Part shown: positions 8,195 through 19,700 of the stretch, one piece after another
Layout: the number at the start of each line of letters is the position of its first letter
How positions within the stretch are numbered: the first letter of the stretch is position 1
Assembly (NCBI GenBank): GCA_037349105.1
Contig: JAYJMM010000017.1
Location: forward strand, 1,240,001-1,304,000
Reading direction: 5' to 3'
DNA length: 64,000 nucleotides
Source: Limnomonas spitsbergensis
Taxonomy: Eukaryota > Chlorophyta > Chlorophyceae > Chlamydomonadales
Notes under the pieces: generated by a model
What the model saw: the letters and a program-made list of their open reading frames with translations, nothing else
Told to the model about the DNA's origin: nothing
Database searches by the model: none
Program-made: the position numbers and the translations under genes

Positions 8195-10278
8195 GTGAGC
8201 AAAATAGGAACTATTGAGAATGTAGAAGCCTCTTTGGAAAGAGGCTGAATTGATATATTAAAGGGCTTTGGGCACCTTTGATTTGATTGGCCTTCTCTCG
8301 GGTATCAAATATATATTTATTTTAATGCTGCCCTCGGGGCAGATTTCTTGTTCAATTCGTTCCCTCGGCACAAAAAGTCGCTGTAAGTGCAGTGTTAAAA
8401 GCCTCACAGCTGCCATGTATTACAATCAGTTCAACAACCGCTATCAACAGAGAAAGGATCGAATGACACTCCACAACTCTCATGACCCTCAACATGGTAC
8501 CGGTACAACATGCAAGCCTCCCATCGATGTCTCTGCCGATACAGTATCGGCACTACCGAAACAATTGAGTTCAAAGCTTGCACTCAACAGAGTAGCAGCC
8601 CTTGAAGACATACTAAGAGCACACCTTGCCCTTGACATGGCACTGCCTGCCTGCATGGCGTCAGCGTCGCGTTGCTCCTTTACCCTGTGGCTTCGTCCTG
8701 CCCAAACAAGCCCTTAATAAGTATAGTCCCTGTAATTTAGTTTGTCTGATCCTCTTAATGTTCAGGAAACATGGTATTTTCAAGAAGGGCGCTCCCCCAC
8801 TCCGACAGCCAAATTACACTTTCTATACGGTACCCGACAATCTCATGCCCGGGGCATACTACTATTGTCAGGCGCACCCTGGCAACTGCCCCTTTACCCC
8901 CTTCACCTGTCACCGTTGGGGCCTGTCCCTCTCATTAACTCCTCCCATGGCCCCTCCTACTTACAGATACCAATCAGGATTGTGGTTATCCTGGAATAAC
9001 TCCTGGTGCTTGTCAAGCGAGGGGGTGCACCTACAATGACCAGAAGAACGGGCCATGGTGCTGGGGGAACCCAGGTACGTCGCATTAGTAACGTAACTTC
9101 ATATCATATTATAATATGCAAATACACGAATTAGTATATTGGTATGTTCTTATTGGAGAGGTCAGAACATTCGTCATCTTTGTGACCGACCTGTTCTCAC
9201 TTTCCTTGGTCAGGTTCACCCTACCGGCTCCCCCTTCCTTTTCGCACATATTGAGTGGCCCTGTCATTTGCCTGGTGCACCCCCCTGGTCCTCCAATGCC
9301 TGTCCTACAAAGTTCCAACTCAGTATCCCGTGCCTCCCTATTGTCATGGATCAGGCATCAAATCACCTATCCCCTGATCCTTATCATCAACTAACACCCC
9401 TGTCCCCCCCTGCCCTATTACCTTCTGCACACAGCTGAGACTAAGCATGATTGTGGATTCGATGGAATCGATATATTTCAATATGAAGCAAGGGGCTGCA
9501 CCTACGATAATCGAAACAACGGGCCATGGTGCTGGGGGACCAAAAAAATCGTCGCAACTAAGAGCCAGGTACGGTTGGATTAGAGCGAATCGATGCCTTG
9601 TGTGTGTGTGTCCTGGTCGATATATCTCACTATATTTACTTACCTTTACTTTTGCAGACATTACGACGCCCCAGTGGCCCACGTGGATTAGTTGGCAACA
9701 GTGTAGGCGGTACAACATTTACCATGCCCCAGGGTTTCACGTCAACACATTGGAATCTTATGGATGGATGCTCAGTTCCAGGCCTTCAGTACATGAAGGA
9801 ACTGAACGCGGCTTGCAACGCACATGGTGGGTGAACGCGTGGATGCAGTTGCTATGTTTGTTGTGTATCTTGTCCTCCCTTGAGTGCTTTGCCTCCCATC
9901 CAACCACTCACTGGGACCATACACCCTTTGTAACATTTCCATCCCTCTTACCCCCACCCACTTATGTCAATCGCAGATATGTGTTACCATTGCGCCGGAA
10001 CCCCTGGATGGGGGCTCGACCGCGGGTTTTGCAATGCCATCATAAGAAATAATGGCATGGTAACCTGCAGAGCTTCGTTTGGCACCTGTGAGTGGTTCCA
10101 CTTTGGCCAGGCCCATGCATGCTGGTGCGCTGAAACGGTGGACATCATGGATGTTGGTCTCGCCGCGATAAGACCGGAAATGAAAAACAAAGATTGCACG
10201 CAAATATTTCCATTCACGTACACCCAAAGGCCCGTTATTTCCGGCAACGACAAGTGCGCCAACGGCTCGCCCTGTTGA
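8135..10278 (+). CDS. Secreted-type protein with Pro/Thr linker, two trefoil (P-type) domains and Cys-rich C-terminus; 5' end not found
   Basis: Exons: 8135-8194 (linker), 8967-9074 (trefoil 1), 9435-9568 (trefoil 2), 9658-9826 and 9977-10278, ending at TGA 10276-10278. Splice phases chain correctly (1-1, 1-1, 1-0, 0-1, 1-stop) and every exon is open, unlike the GH5 pseudogene next door. Trefoil 1 reads DCGYPGITPGACQARGCTYN then GPWCWG; trefoil 2 reads DCGFDGIDIFQYEARGCTYD then GPWCWG. Trefoil domains are small secreted lectin-like modules. The C-terminal about 155 residues contain at least 12 Cys, and I do not recognise a family. The first linker exon starts in phase 1, so an upstream exon must exist. 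None was seen between 7531 and 8134; it may lie further upstream, or the exons may once have shared a transcription unit with the GH5 gene, which uses the same linker style. Confidence 0.7.
8195..8966 (+). other. Intron of the trefoil gene
   Basis: 772 bp without a supported exon. It contains an inverted repeat GCCGATACAGTATCGGC at 8535-8551 and GGTACCGGTAC near 8494. The acceptor is CTACTTACAG at 8966. Open frames seen here have no family resemblance. Confidence 0.5.
8967..9074 (+). CDS. Trefoil domain 1 exon
   Basis: A 108-nt phase 1-1 exon (acceptor TTACAG, donor GTACGT) reads DTNQDCGYPGITPGACQARG then CTYNDQKNGPWCWGNP. The CGxPGIT, CxxRGC and WCW signatures define the P-type fold. Only four Cys are present: the usual GCC is GCT, and the first Cys is not in this exon. 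Confidence 0.75.
9435..9568 (+). CDS. Trefoil domain 2 exon (degenerate)
   Basis: Phase 1 to 0, acceptor CACACAG, donor GTACGG. It reads AETKHDCGFDGIDIFQYEAR then GCTYDNRNNGPWCWGTKK. The PGIT turn and its following Cys are replaced by DGIDIFQY, leaving three Cys, so disulphide pairing must differ from classical trefoils. Confidence 0.7.
9658..9826 (+). CDS. Exon of the trefoil gene, unknown domain
   Basis: Acceptor ACTTTTGCAG, donor GTGGGT; phase 0 to 1. It reads GNSVGGTTFTMPQGFTSTHW then NLMDGCSVPGLQYMKELNAA. No family was recognised. The frame is intact and joins in phase to 9977. Confidence 0.6.
9977..10278 (+). CDS. Last exon of the trefoil gene, Cys-rich C-terminus
   Basis: Acceptor CAATCGCAG, phase 1 in, terminating at TGA 10276-10278. 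It reads DMCYHCAGTPGWGLDRGFCN and ends GNDKCANGSPC. Ten Cys in about 100 residues suggest an extracellular disulphide-rich domain of unrecognised family. Confidence 0.65.
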
Positions 10279-12415
10279 TGATGCCTTTTGACCGTTTAGC
10301 TAGATAGCTGTCTTTGCCAATCAGGCAGAGGGGTTGTGATTCAGAGGTGAGCAACTACCAGCTGTCTACCATGCACTCAGCCAGGCTCTGCAGCACGCAG
10401 ACTGGTGCCACAAGTAGGCGCCCCGGAAAACAAAAACATAATCTCCCCTCTGTTAAATGGGGTTACAAATGTTTATGGCAAGGATATATTTAGCATTCTA
10501 TTGCTGCAGTACCATGTTTAGTTAGACGGATGGTTCGCATCCGGTGCTTCAGGCTCCATGGACTGTCGTCTCCAATGGTGTTGTGCAAGGCAGATTTAGG
10601 CAGGTCGAGAGGGCCGTGCCACTGAGTTGTTCAGTGCATATAGGAGTAATAGGACCAGTGGGTCTGCCCCCGATCATTTACCAGCCTTTTCGTTCTATAC
10701 TGTGTATGTTTATAATGCACTTGCTGGGGGAGCGAAGGAAGATTGGTGGCCAGCACCCGGCTGCCACCTTTACCAGCCCTAGAAGTTCCATACATTCTTA
10801 GCAGAGCTTACACAGCCAGTTCTAAGCAGTCTTAGCCGTTCCTTACAGATCTCTTTATATAGATCTACCGTCTTAGCAGTCCAAGTATATCTATTTCACA
10901 GATCTAACATATCAGTACATTTACACCGTTTATTACTTACTCTTCATTACTTATACCAGTGCACACTCCTTTAGTGCACACTTTCTCCTTCCTTCCCTCG
11001 TAACTTAAGTTTATTTTCTTCCAACGGGACAATTGGGCCTTTTTGAGGCGGGCCCAGAGGTGTTCTGTCATTGACTCTTTTAGGGGCTGCACCGATTTTG
11101 CACAGCCTATACAAGTATCACGCGACAAGATAATACCCTGCCCAGAGACCGCGAATATGCCCCACAGATCGAAATGTGAAGTGAAGTCTTTACATTCCAG
11201 CGGGGCATCACATTTGATGCATGTGACTTTTACCCGTAAACCGGTACAGGCACTAAATACGCTCCCCAGACGGGATGTTTGTACTTGATATGACCGACGT
11301 TATTTTCCAATCTGACGAACCTTCTAGATGCCTTAAATTTTTTGCAAAGCGCATTTTAAAGATTGGGCACTGGGTATGGTTCGTAGGAACTAGGAACGGT
11401 CATGTAACGTTGGTATATGGTCACTCAGTCAATTGATTCTGGAATGTAGTTCCCTACAAAGCAAGGGGGTCAAAAGGAGGGAAAGCTTGTAACAAATAGT
11501 TGCGGGCCTGGCCTGGCAATGCAAAGGCATAATAATAATACCCAGAGGAACTGGCTCAAACTCCCCAATGCACCCTGAAATAGCAACCGGGCAGGACCAT
11601 AAACTAACAGGGCAGACGACATTGTTCGCCCATTCGCCCAGTTAATTTCTGGGACGGTCCAGAGGCAGCAAATAAACTTATTAAGTTACTCATGGAGGTA
11701 GACTGAGGCAGGTTGTTTACCCTGTCCCCTCTGGACCCAGTCACCCATGAAGGGATGGAAAGGTGGCAACATAAGTATATTCTGCAACCGGGAATGAAAT
11801 GTGGCCTCTGATTTATGGCCCCTGCGGTCACCACGCTGGGCCGCGGCCGCTTACGGTCGAATGGTCCAGAATTGCCCTAATCCATTCTTAACGACTTGAT
11901 TCTGGACAAAAAGGGCAAAGGGCACCAACCGTGGACAAGAATGTATCCCAAGCACTACAAAAACACGAACCCATGCAGGTAAGGCAATACAAATACGATC
12001 GTTCAGCCCGAGCCTTGACTTCAAAAAGACATTTAGTGTGGCCGATGTTTGAATGTGACACCATACTCGGCAATTTCATGTTCGGAGACTTGAAAAAAAA
12101 TGTTAAACAGGAGATAACACAAATGAGCAGCCAATGATATGTGGTCGACAACGTTCAATAACAAAACAACAGGAATAATAAATCCACAAAGCCAAAAGCA
12201 AGAACATGATGGCAGAAGCAAACGGTGAAGGCGGATCAATCAGCCTTGCAATATTGATGGTCCTCAGGAGAGGGGTTACACGCATACACCTAGCATTCAT
12301 GAGTAAAAATCTGTTCACACTACGAATGGCCCGACCATTCTGGCAATCTGCGCAAGGCGCATGCTCTGGCCACTCCAAAAGTATACGCACCACTGCTTCG
12401 AAGCCACAGGCCCCT
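10279..12415. other. Intergenic, no gene recognised
   Basis: About 2.1 kb of moderately AT-rich sequence with only short open frames and no protein resemblance. 10800-10990 has recurrent CTTAGCAG and AGATCT words that could be remains of an old repeat. I see no RNA gene or array here. Confidence 0.5.
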
Positions 12416-12903
12416 GCCGGCTGCAAGGGTCCGGAGCAAACCCGCCGCCATATGCCTTGCTCCCTCTGAGCACAGAAGCGCCCCCGCGGAGGCGACCTGG
12501 GCCCTCTGCTCCTCTCTGCCGGCTGTGACGTTCCGTAGCGCCCCTGGCCCCTGCGGCCATCTGCATGGCTCCCGTCGGGCCGGCACCGGACAGCAGAGGC
12601 ACCAGGGGCGGAAGAGCAGCCGCCGAGGCGACCTGGACTTTACCCTCATTGCTGCCGTTTTCCTGGTTCATCAGCGCCCCTGCTGCCATCTCCTTGGCTA
12701 CCTCCGAGCCACCCGTCAGCATCGCCACCAGGTTTGGAATTGCACCCGCAGCGGTGACCTGGGCCTTGCCCTCCTCGCTACCGACCGTCATGGTACACAC
12801 TGCACAGTGACGCCGCTGCTTGCTCCTTGGCTGCCGCCGGACCATCCTTCAGCATCGCCATCAGGTGCGGAAGCAAAGCAGCCGCCTCTCCACCTTTCGC
12901 CAT
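12416..12903 (-). pseudogene. Armadillo-repeat protein fragment, frameshifted
   Basis: Reading on the minus strand from ATG at 12903: MAKGGEAAALLPHLMAMLKD then GPAAAKEQAAASLC. After a shift near 12785-12815: GSEEGKAQVTAAGAIPNLVA and MLTGGSEVAKEMAAGALMN. Then VQVASAAALPPLVPLLSGAG; after another shift near 12540-12555: ALRNVTAGREEQRAQVASAG and ARHMAAGLLRTLAAG. These are armadillo repeats (GAIPxLVxLL, AAGALxN). At least two frameshifts and no clear splice sites indicate a decayed fragment of a larger gene. A multi-exon reading that uses introns at the shifts is possible but unsupported. Confidence 0.6.
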
Positions 12904-13617
12904 GCCTGATGCCGAGCCTGTTGCCGAGCCTCCGCTTCAACTGCAGTCCTCGGGCTGCTGCACCTCAGCTGCTCCTGTGAGACGGCGTGACAGCTGCCCT
13001 CCGCTGCTGTCAGCCGCGCTCCTCTGATGCAGCCAGACATCGGTTTCTAACTTTCTGCGCTGCGCTCTCAGCATCCAGGCAGCTTGGTCTCCATCGGCCT
13101 GTTCCCGCTGCTGCCTGGCTGCCCAGAGGCAGGGTCAGGGGACAGGGGACGCTTGGGCTGGCTCCTGGCCTCTTTCTGCGATTTGCAGGGTATGTGTAGC
13201 ATTGTGTCGCATAGCTTCTCTCACAATTCTTACCCTCTCCGCCCTGTTTCGAATCCGACTCCACAGGACTAATCGCGTTCTTTGGGATAATGAAATTCCA
13301 ATTCAGATGGTCCGCGACCGGATGAACCAGGAATAACAAGAACAGGTGAAACAGGACAGAACAGGTAACGAAACGAATGATGTAATGATGATCATAATTT
13401 GCGAAATCACAAACGCCGTGAATATTTATTTCTCCTGATTGTTACACAATGTGATCCTGCACATTGGGTGGGGAGGCGGACCTTCGCCGACCTTTCTGCA
13501 TCTGCTTGTCATTGAAGTAGCTGGCAGAAGCTGGTGGTGTAGAATACGAATGTTTATATGTAATTGTCAGACTCACACGCGTGCACCTCAACTGCCCATA
13601 GGTGCTCATTTGATCGC
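12904..13617. other. Intergenic / upstream region of the SLC10A7-like gene
   Basis: No coding sequence was recognised. The sequence becomes AT-richer from 13330 to 13440 (ATGATGTAATGATGATCATA; GTGAATATTTATTTCTCC). A promoter for the transporter is expected within this stretch or the 5' leader, but no diagnostic element is visible. Confidence 0.5.
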
Positions 13618-13740
13618 ATGTCGTTTGTTCATGCGTTCAGAGATTTCGTCGTGCGCCATTACCTCCCGATAGCATTCGCGATCGCCCTGATATGGGCGCT
13701 AGCTTGGCCAGCTCCAGGAATCCAAGTCGTGGGCGTGAAG
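13618..13740 (+). CDS. SLC10A7-like exon 1
   Basis: 41 codons from ATG 13618 to the donor GTGAGT. It reads [20 protein letters not shown] then [20 protein letters not shown]. An in-frame upstream ATG at 13564 would add 18 residues without family resemblance, so 13618 is preferred. Confidence 0.8.
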
Positions 13741-16700
13741 GTGAGTCGAATACTTCCAGAAGTGACGGCACCCTTCCTGCTAAATATGCCTGTCATCACT
13801 TGCAACAATTTATGGATGGGCAGGGCTTTTATATTTTGAACTTCGCGCGCCACGGCGCAATGCGCCATGTACCATGCACCATGCACCATGCACCATGTCC
13901 CCTGGTCAAGTTGTGAGGCTAAAGATTTGAAGACTCATTGTTGCTGCACCCCCTACCGCTTTCCTTCGAACGGAATCTCCCTTTGAAAAACTGCACGGCC
14001 CCGCCATGTATGGCAAGTCATGCTCCACGCCATGAACTGATACCACGCCATGCCCTGCCCTGCTGCTGTCCCTCAGGTCCTGGGCAATGTAAACATTGTC
14101 CAAGAACTCTGCATCGGCATTGTGTTCCTGATCTCTGGCCTCGTCCTGGACACGAAGGAGCTAAAGCAGGTCAGTGTGGCTGGTCCATGGCACAGAGTGC
14201 CGTTGGTGGTTTGGGGACTAGGCAGGGAACACCCTATGCCCCCTGGTGTGGATGCAGGTGGTTCCTGGGGATCTGCCCTGGGTCCACATCTGCCATCAGC
14301 GCAGTGGTTCACCCCTGGGCATGCAGGAGCTCAAGCAGGCTTATCAGCGAGTCCGGATCATGGCAGTATGTACAGTATGGTACTTCAGATGGCTTTGGGG
14401 AGTATCGCTGGCATCGCCCACTTGCCAGGTTTGTATGCTTAGGGCTTACCTGCTCTATTGGTTTCATCTGCCTCGGGTGCTGTCCCCTCCAACTCCCTCA
14501 CCATTATATTTTATCAAGGCGGTCCCTCCCCCCCACCCAGATCCGTGGGAGCCAGTGGATGCTCGCATATGGCTCATACTCAACGACCTAAACATTACTC
14601 CCGGCCGACAGTGCAGTTGCTTTGTGGCTGCTCCCCCCCCCCCAAGCCTCATACGTCTTATTTATCCCTGCCCAGATCTGTCCCTATCCCTGCCCAGATC
14701 TGTATGGCAGGACTCCCCTCCCTAAACCTCATACGTCTTTCCTATCCCTGCCCAGATCTGAGGTGAACCCAGATCTACCTAGATCTTTGTTGAACCCATA
14801 TCTGCCCAGATCTCTGTTGAACCCAGATCTGCTAAGACCTGTGGTGAACCCATGGGCACTCTCGCAAGCCTTCTGCTCCATGCTCTCCGTCAACACCCAC
14901 CTAGCCTCAACCTCCTCCCCCATCAACCTTCATTCTCCCACCCTGCCTGCCCCTCTTCGATCCACAGGAGCCTGTGGGCGCAGGCGTGCGGTTTCTCCTC
15001 AATCCTTTTCTTGACTTGCCTTGACCTCGCCTTGCCTGTCCTCATCCCCGCATCAGACCCCCCACCTTCCCGCCACCTCCCCCCCACCTTCCTTCATCTT
15101 CCCCCCTCCCAACCTTCAGATCCGTGGGAACCCGTGGGCGCTCGTCTACGGCTTCTGCTCTATACTCTTCTTGACGCCCTGCCTCGGGTTCGCCGTGCGG
15201 GAAATCCCCCTGCAACCCAAGGAGCTGTCCATCGGTAGGTCCCTTGCTCGGTGTCTTTTTAGCAAGGTTCAGCTGCATTTCAGGTGAACTCCAGCCTCTG
15301 GCCGGAGGCCCTAGTTGTGTCCATCATTAGGTCCCTTTCTCAGTGTCTTGTTAGCAACATTCAGCTTTATTTCCAATGGAATCCAGCCAGAGGCCAGAGG
15401 CCCTGGAGGTGTGTCCAGGTTAGGCCAGGTATGCTGCTGGGGCCTTCCGTGATTGTCCCAGCCGCCTGCTGGCACAGAAGATGTTGGGCATGCCAGCCAG
15501 CCTGTGAAGCCATTGTGGGACTCTCAACTCCTTACTCCTCCTCCCTCCTAACTCACACCCCATCTTACCTCCACCCTCCTACGTTATACCCCCCCCATCC
15601 TCCCCCAACCCCCTTGCTCCACCCTCCCCCAACCCACCCTAGGGCTACCTCCTACCTCCTACCTCCCGCAAGGGCTGTTGTCCTCTGAAATCCCATCCTG
15701 CTCCTCCTCCATGTTGGGTGCGCTTTTGTCATCTTCGCTGCCCCTTCCGCTCCTCTTCCATTATATCTGCAGGGCTAGTCATCTTCTGCCTGATGCCGAC
15801 CACTCTCGGCGTCGGCCTGGCGCTGGTCCGCGCTTGTAATGGGAACGAGGCGGTGGCCTTGCTCCTCTTGGTGTCCACAAATGTGCTGGTAGGGGGGTAC
15901 CTGCAGCTGGTAGGAGGGGTGCCAGCAGCTGGTAGGAGGGGTGCCTGCAGCTGGTAGGAGGGGTGCCTGCAGCTGGTAGGAGGGGTGCCTGCAGATGGTA
16001 GGGGGGGTGCCTGCAGCTGGTAGGGGGGTGCCTGCAGCTGGTAGGAGGGGTGCCAGCAGCTGGTAGGGGGGTACCTGCAGATGGTAGGGGGGGTGCCTGC
16101 AGCTGGTAGGAGGGGTGCCTGCAGCTGGTAGGAGGGGTGCCAGCAGCTGGTAGGAGGGGTGCCTGCAGCTGGTAGGAGGGGTGCCTGCAGCTGGTAGGAG
16201 GGGTGCCTGCAGCTGGTAGGGGAGGTGCCTGCAGCTGGTAGGGGGGTGCCTGCAGCTGGTAGGAGGGGTACCTGCAGCTGGTAGGGGAGGTGCCTGCAGC
16301 TGGTAGGGGGGTGCCTGCAGCTGGTAGGAGGGGTGCCAGCAGCTGGTAGGAGGGGTGCCTGCAGCTGGTAGGAGGGGTGCCTGCAGCTGGTAGGAGGGGT
16401 GCCAGCAGCTGGTAGGAGGGGTGCCTGCAGCTGGTAGGAGGGGTGTCTGCAGCTGGTAGGAGGGGTACCTGCAGATGGTAGGGGGGGTGCCTGCAGCTGG
16501 TAGGGGGGTGCCTGCAGCTGGTAGGAGGGGTGCCAGCAGCTGGTAGGAGGGGTGCCTGCAGCTGGTAGGAGGGGTGCCTGCAGCTGGTAGGAGGGGTGCC
16601 TGCAGCTGGTAGGAGGGGTGCCTGCGGCTGGTAGGAGGGGTGCATGCAGCTGGTAGGAGGGGTGCCTGCAGCTGGTAGGAGGGGTGCCAGCAGCTGGTAG

Positions 16701-19700
16701 GAGGGGTGCCTGCAGCTGGTAGGAGGGGTGCCAGCAGCTGGTAGGAGGGGTGCCTGCAGCTGGTAGGAGGGGTGCCTGCAGCTGGTAGGAGGGGTGCCAG
16801 CAGCTGGTAGGGGGGTACCTGCAGCTGGTAGGAGGGGTGCCAGCAGCTGGTAGGAGGGGTGCCTGGAGCTGGTAGGAGGGGTGCCTGCAGCTGGTAGGAG
16901 GGGTGCCAGCAGCTGGTAGGAGGGGTGCCTGCAGCTGGTAGGAGGGGTACCTGCAGCTGGTAGGAGGGGTGCCTGCAGCTGGTAGGAGGGGTGGTGCCTG
17001 CAGCTGGTAGGAGGGGTGCCTGCAGCTGGTAGGGGGGGTGCCTGCAGCTGGTAGGAGGGATGCCTGTAGCTGGTAGCTAGGGGGGGTGCCTGCAGCTGGT
17101 AGGAGGGGTGCCTGCAGCTGGTAGGAGGGGTGCCTGCAGCTGGTAGGATGGGTACCTGCAGCTGGTATGAGGGGTACCTGCAGCTGGTAGGAGGGGTGCC
17201 TGCAGCTGGTAGGAGGGGTACCTGCAGCTGGTAGGGGGGTGCCTGCAGCTGGTAGGAGGGGGGTGCCAGCAGCTGGTAGGGGAGGTGCCTGCAGCTGGTA
17301 GGGGGGTGCCTGCAGCTGGTAGGAGGGGTGCCAGCAGCTGGTAGGAGGGGTGCCTGCAGCTGGTAGGAGGGGTGCCTGCAGCTGGTAGGAGGGGTGCCAG
17401 CAGCTGGTAGGAGGGGTGCCTGCAGCTGGTAGGAGGGGTGTCTGCAGCTGGTAGGAGGGGTACCTGCAGATGGTAGGGGGGGTGCCTGCAGCTGGTAGGG
17501 GGGTGCCTGCAGTTGGTAGGAGGGGTGCCAGCAGCTGGTAGGAGGGGTGCCTGCAGCTGGTAGGAGGGGTGTCTGCAGTTGGTAGGAGGGGTACCTGCAG
17601 ATGGTAGGGGGGGTGCCTGCAGATGGTAGGGGGGTGCCTGCAGCTGGTAGGAGGGGTGCCAGCAGCTGGTAGGAGGGGTGCCAGCAGCTGGTAGGAGGGG
17701 TGCCTGCAGCTGGTAGGAGGGGTGCCTGCAGCTGGTAGGAGGGGTGCCTGCGGCTGGTAGGAGGGGTGCCTGCAGCTGGTAGGAGGGGTGCCTGCAGCTG
17801 GTAGGAGGGGTGCCAGCAGCTGGTAGGAGGGGTGCCTGCAGCTGGTAGGAGGGGTGCCAGCAGCTGGTAGGGGGGTACCTGCAGCTGGTAGGGGGGTACC
17901 TGCAGCTGGTAGGAGGGGTGCCTGGAGCTGGTAGGAGGGGTGCCTGCAGCTGGTAGGAGGGGTGCCAGCAGCTGGTAGGAGGGGTGCCTGCAGCTGGTAG
18001 GAGGGGTACCTGCAGCTGGTAGGAGGGGTGCCTGCAGCTGGTAGGAGGGGTGCCTGCAGCTGGTAGGAGGGGTGCCTGCAGCTGGTAGGAGGGGTAGTGC
18101 CTGCAGCTGGTAGGAGGGGTGCCTGCAGCTGGTAGGAGGGGTGGTGCCTGCAGCTGGTAGGAGGGGTGCCTGCAGCTGGTAGGGGGGGTGCCTGCAGCTG
18201 GTAGGAGGGATGCCTGTAGCTGGTAGCTAGGGGGGGTGCCTGCAGCTGGTAGGAGGGGTGCCTGCAGCTGGTAGGAGGGGTACCTGCAGCTGGTAGGATG
18301 GGTTCCTGCAGCTGGTATGAGGGGTACCTGCAGCTGGTAGGAGGGGTGCCTGCAGCTGGTAGGAGGGGTACCTGCAGCTGGTAGGGGGGTGCCTGCAGCT
18401 GGTAGGAGGGGTGCCAGCAGCTGGTAGGGGAGGTGCCTGCAGCTGGTAGGGGGGTGCCTGCAGCTGGTAGGAGGGGTGCCAGCAGCTGGTAGGAGGGGTG
18501 CCTGCAGCTGGTAGGAGGGGTGCCTGCAGCTGGTAGGAGGGGTGCCAGCAGCTGGTAGGAGGGGTGCCTGCAGCTGGTAGGAGGGGTGTCTGCAGCTGGT
18601 AGGAGGGGTACCTGCAGATGGTAGGGGGGGTGCCTGCAGCTGGTAGGGGGGTGCCTGCAGCTGGTAGGAGGGGTGCCAGCAGCTGGTAGGAGGGGTGCCT
18701 GCAGCTGGTAGGAGGGGTGCCTGCAGCTGGTAGGAGGGGTGCCTGCAGCTGGTAGGAGGGGTGCCTGCGGCTGGTAGGAGGGGTGCCTGCAGCTGGTAGG
18801 AGGGGTGCCTGCAGCTGGTAGGAGGGGTGCCAGCAGCTGGTAGGAGGGGTGCCTGCAGCTGGTAGGAGGGGTGTCTGCAGCTGGTAGGAGGGGTACCTGC
18901 AGATGGTAGGGGGGGTGCCTGCAGCTGGTAGGGGGGTGCCTGCAGCTGGTAGGAGGGGTGCCAGCAGCTGGTAGGAGGGGTGCCTGCAGCTGGTAGGAGG
19001 GGTGCCTGCAGCTGGTAGGAGGGGTGCCTGCAGCTGGTAGGAGGGGTGCCTGCGGCTGGTAGGAGGGGTGCATGCAGCTGGTAGGAGGGGTGCCTGCAGC
19101 TGGTAGGAGGGGTGCCAGCAGCTGGTAGGAGGGGTGCCTGCAGCTGGTAGGAGGGGTGCCAGCAGCTGGTAGGAGGGGTGCCTGCAGCTGGTAGGAGGGG
19201 TGCCTGCAGCTGGTAGGAGGGGTGCCAGCAGCTGGTAGGGGGGTACCTGCAGCTGGTAGGAGGGGTGCCAGCAGCTGGTAGGAGGGGTGCCTGGAGCTGG
19301 TAGGAGGGGTGCCTGCAGCTGGTAGGAGGGGTGCCAGCAGCTGGTAGGAGGGGTGCCTGCAGCTGGTAGGAGGGGTACCTGCAGCTGGTAGGAGGGGTGC
19401 CTGCAGCTGGTAGGAGGGGTGGTGCCTGCAGCTGGTAGGAGGGGTGCCTGCAGCTGGTAGGGGGGGTGCCTGCAGCTGGTAGGAGGGATGCCTGTAGCTG
19501 GTAGCTAGGGGGGGTGCCTGCAGCTGGTAGGAGGGGTGCCTGCAGCTGGTAGGAGGGGTGCCTGCAGCTGGTAGGATGGGTACCTGCAGCTGGTATGAGG
19601 GGTACCTGCAGCTGGTAGGAGGGGTGCCTGCAGCTGGTAGGAGGGGTACCTGCAGCTGGTAGGGGGGTGCCTGCAGCTGGTAGGAGGGGGGTGCCAGCAG

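Noticed and set aside
9109..9957. Minus-strand open frames opposite the trefoil exons
   Set aside because: Shadows of the plus-strand trefoil gene, whose exons have matching splice phases and recognisable motifs.
11888..12426. Short open frames (68-107 codons) on both strands
   Set aside because: No recognisable motif, no splice context, and mutually overlapping on both strands.
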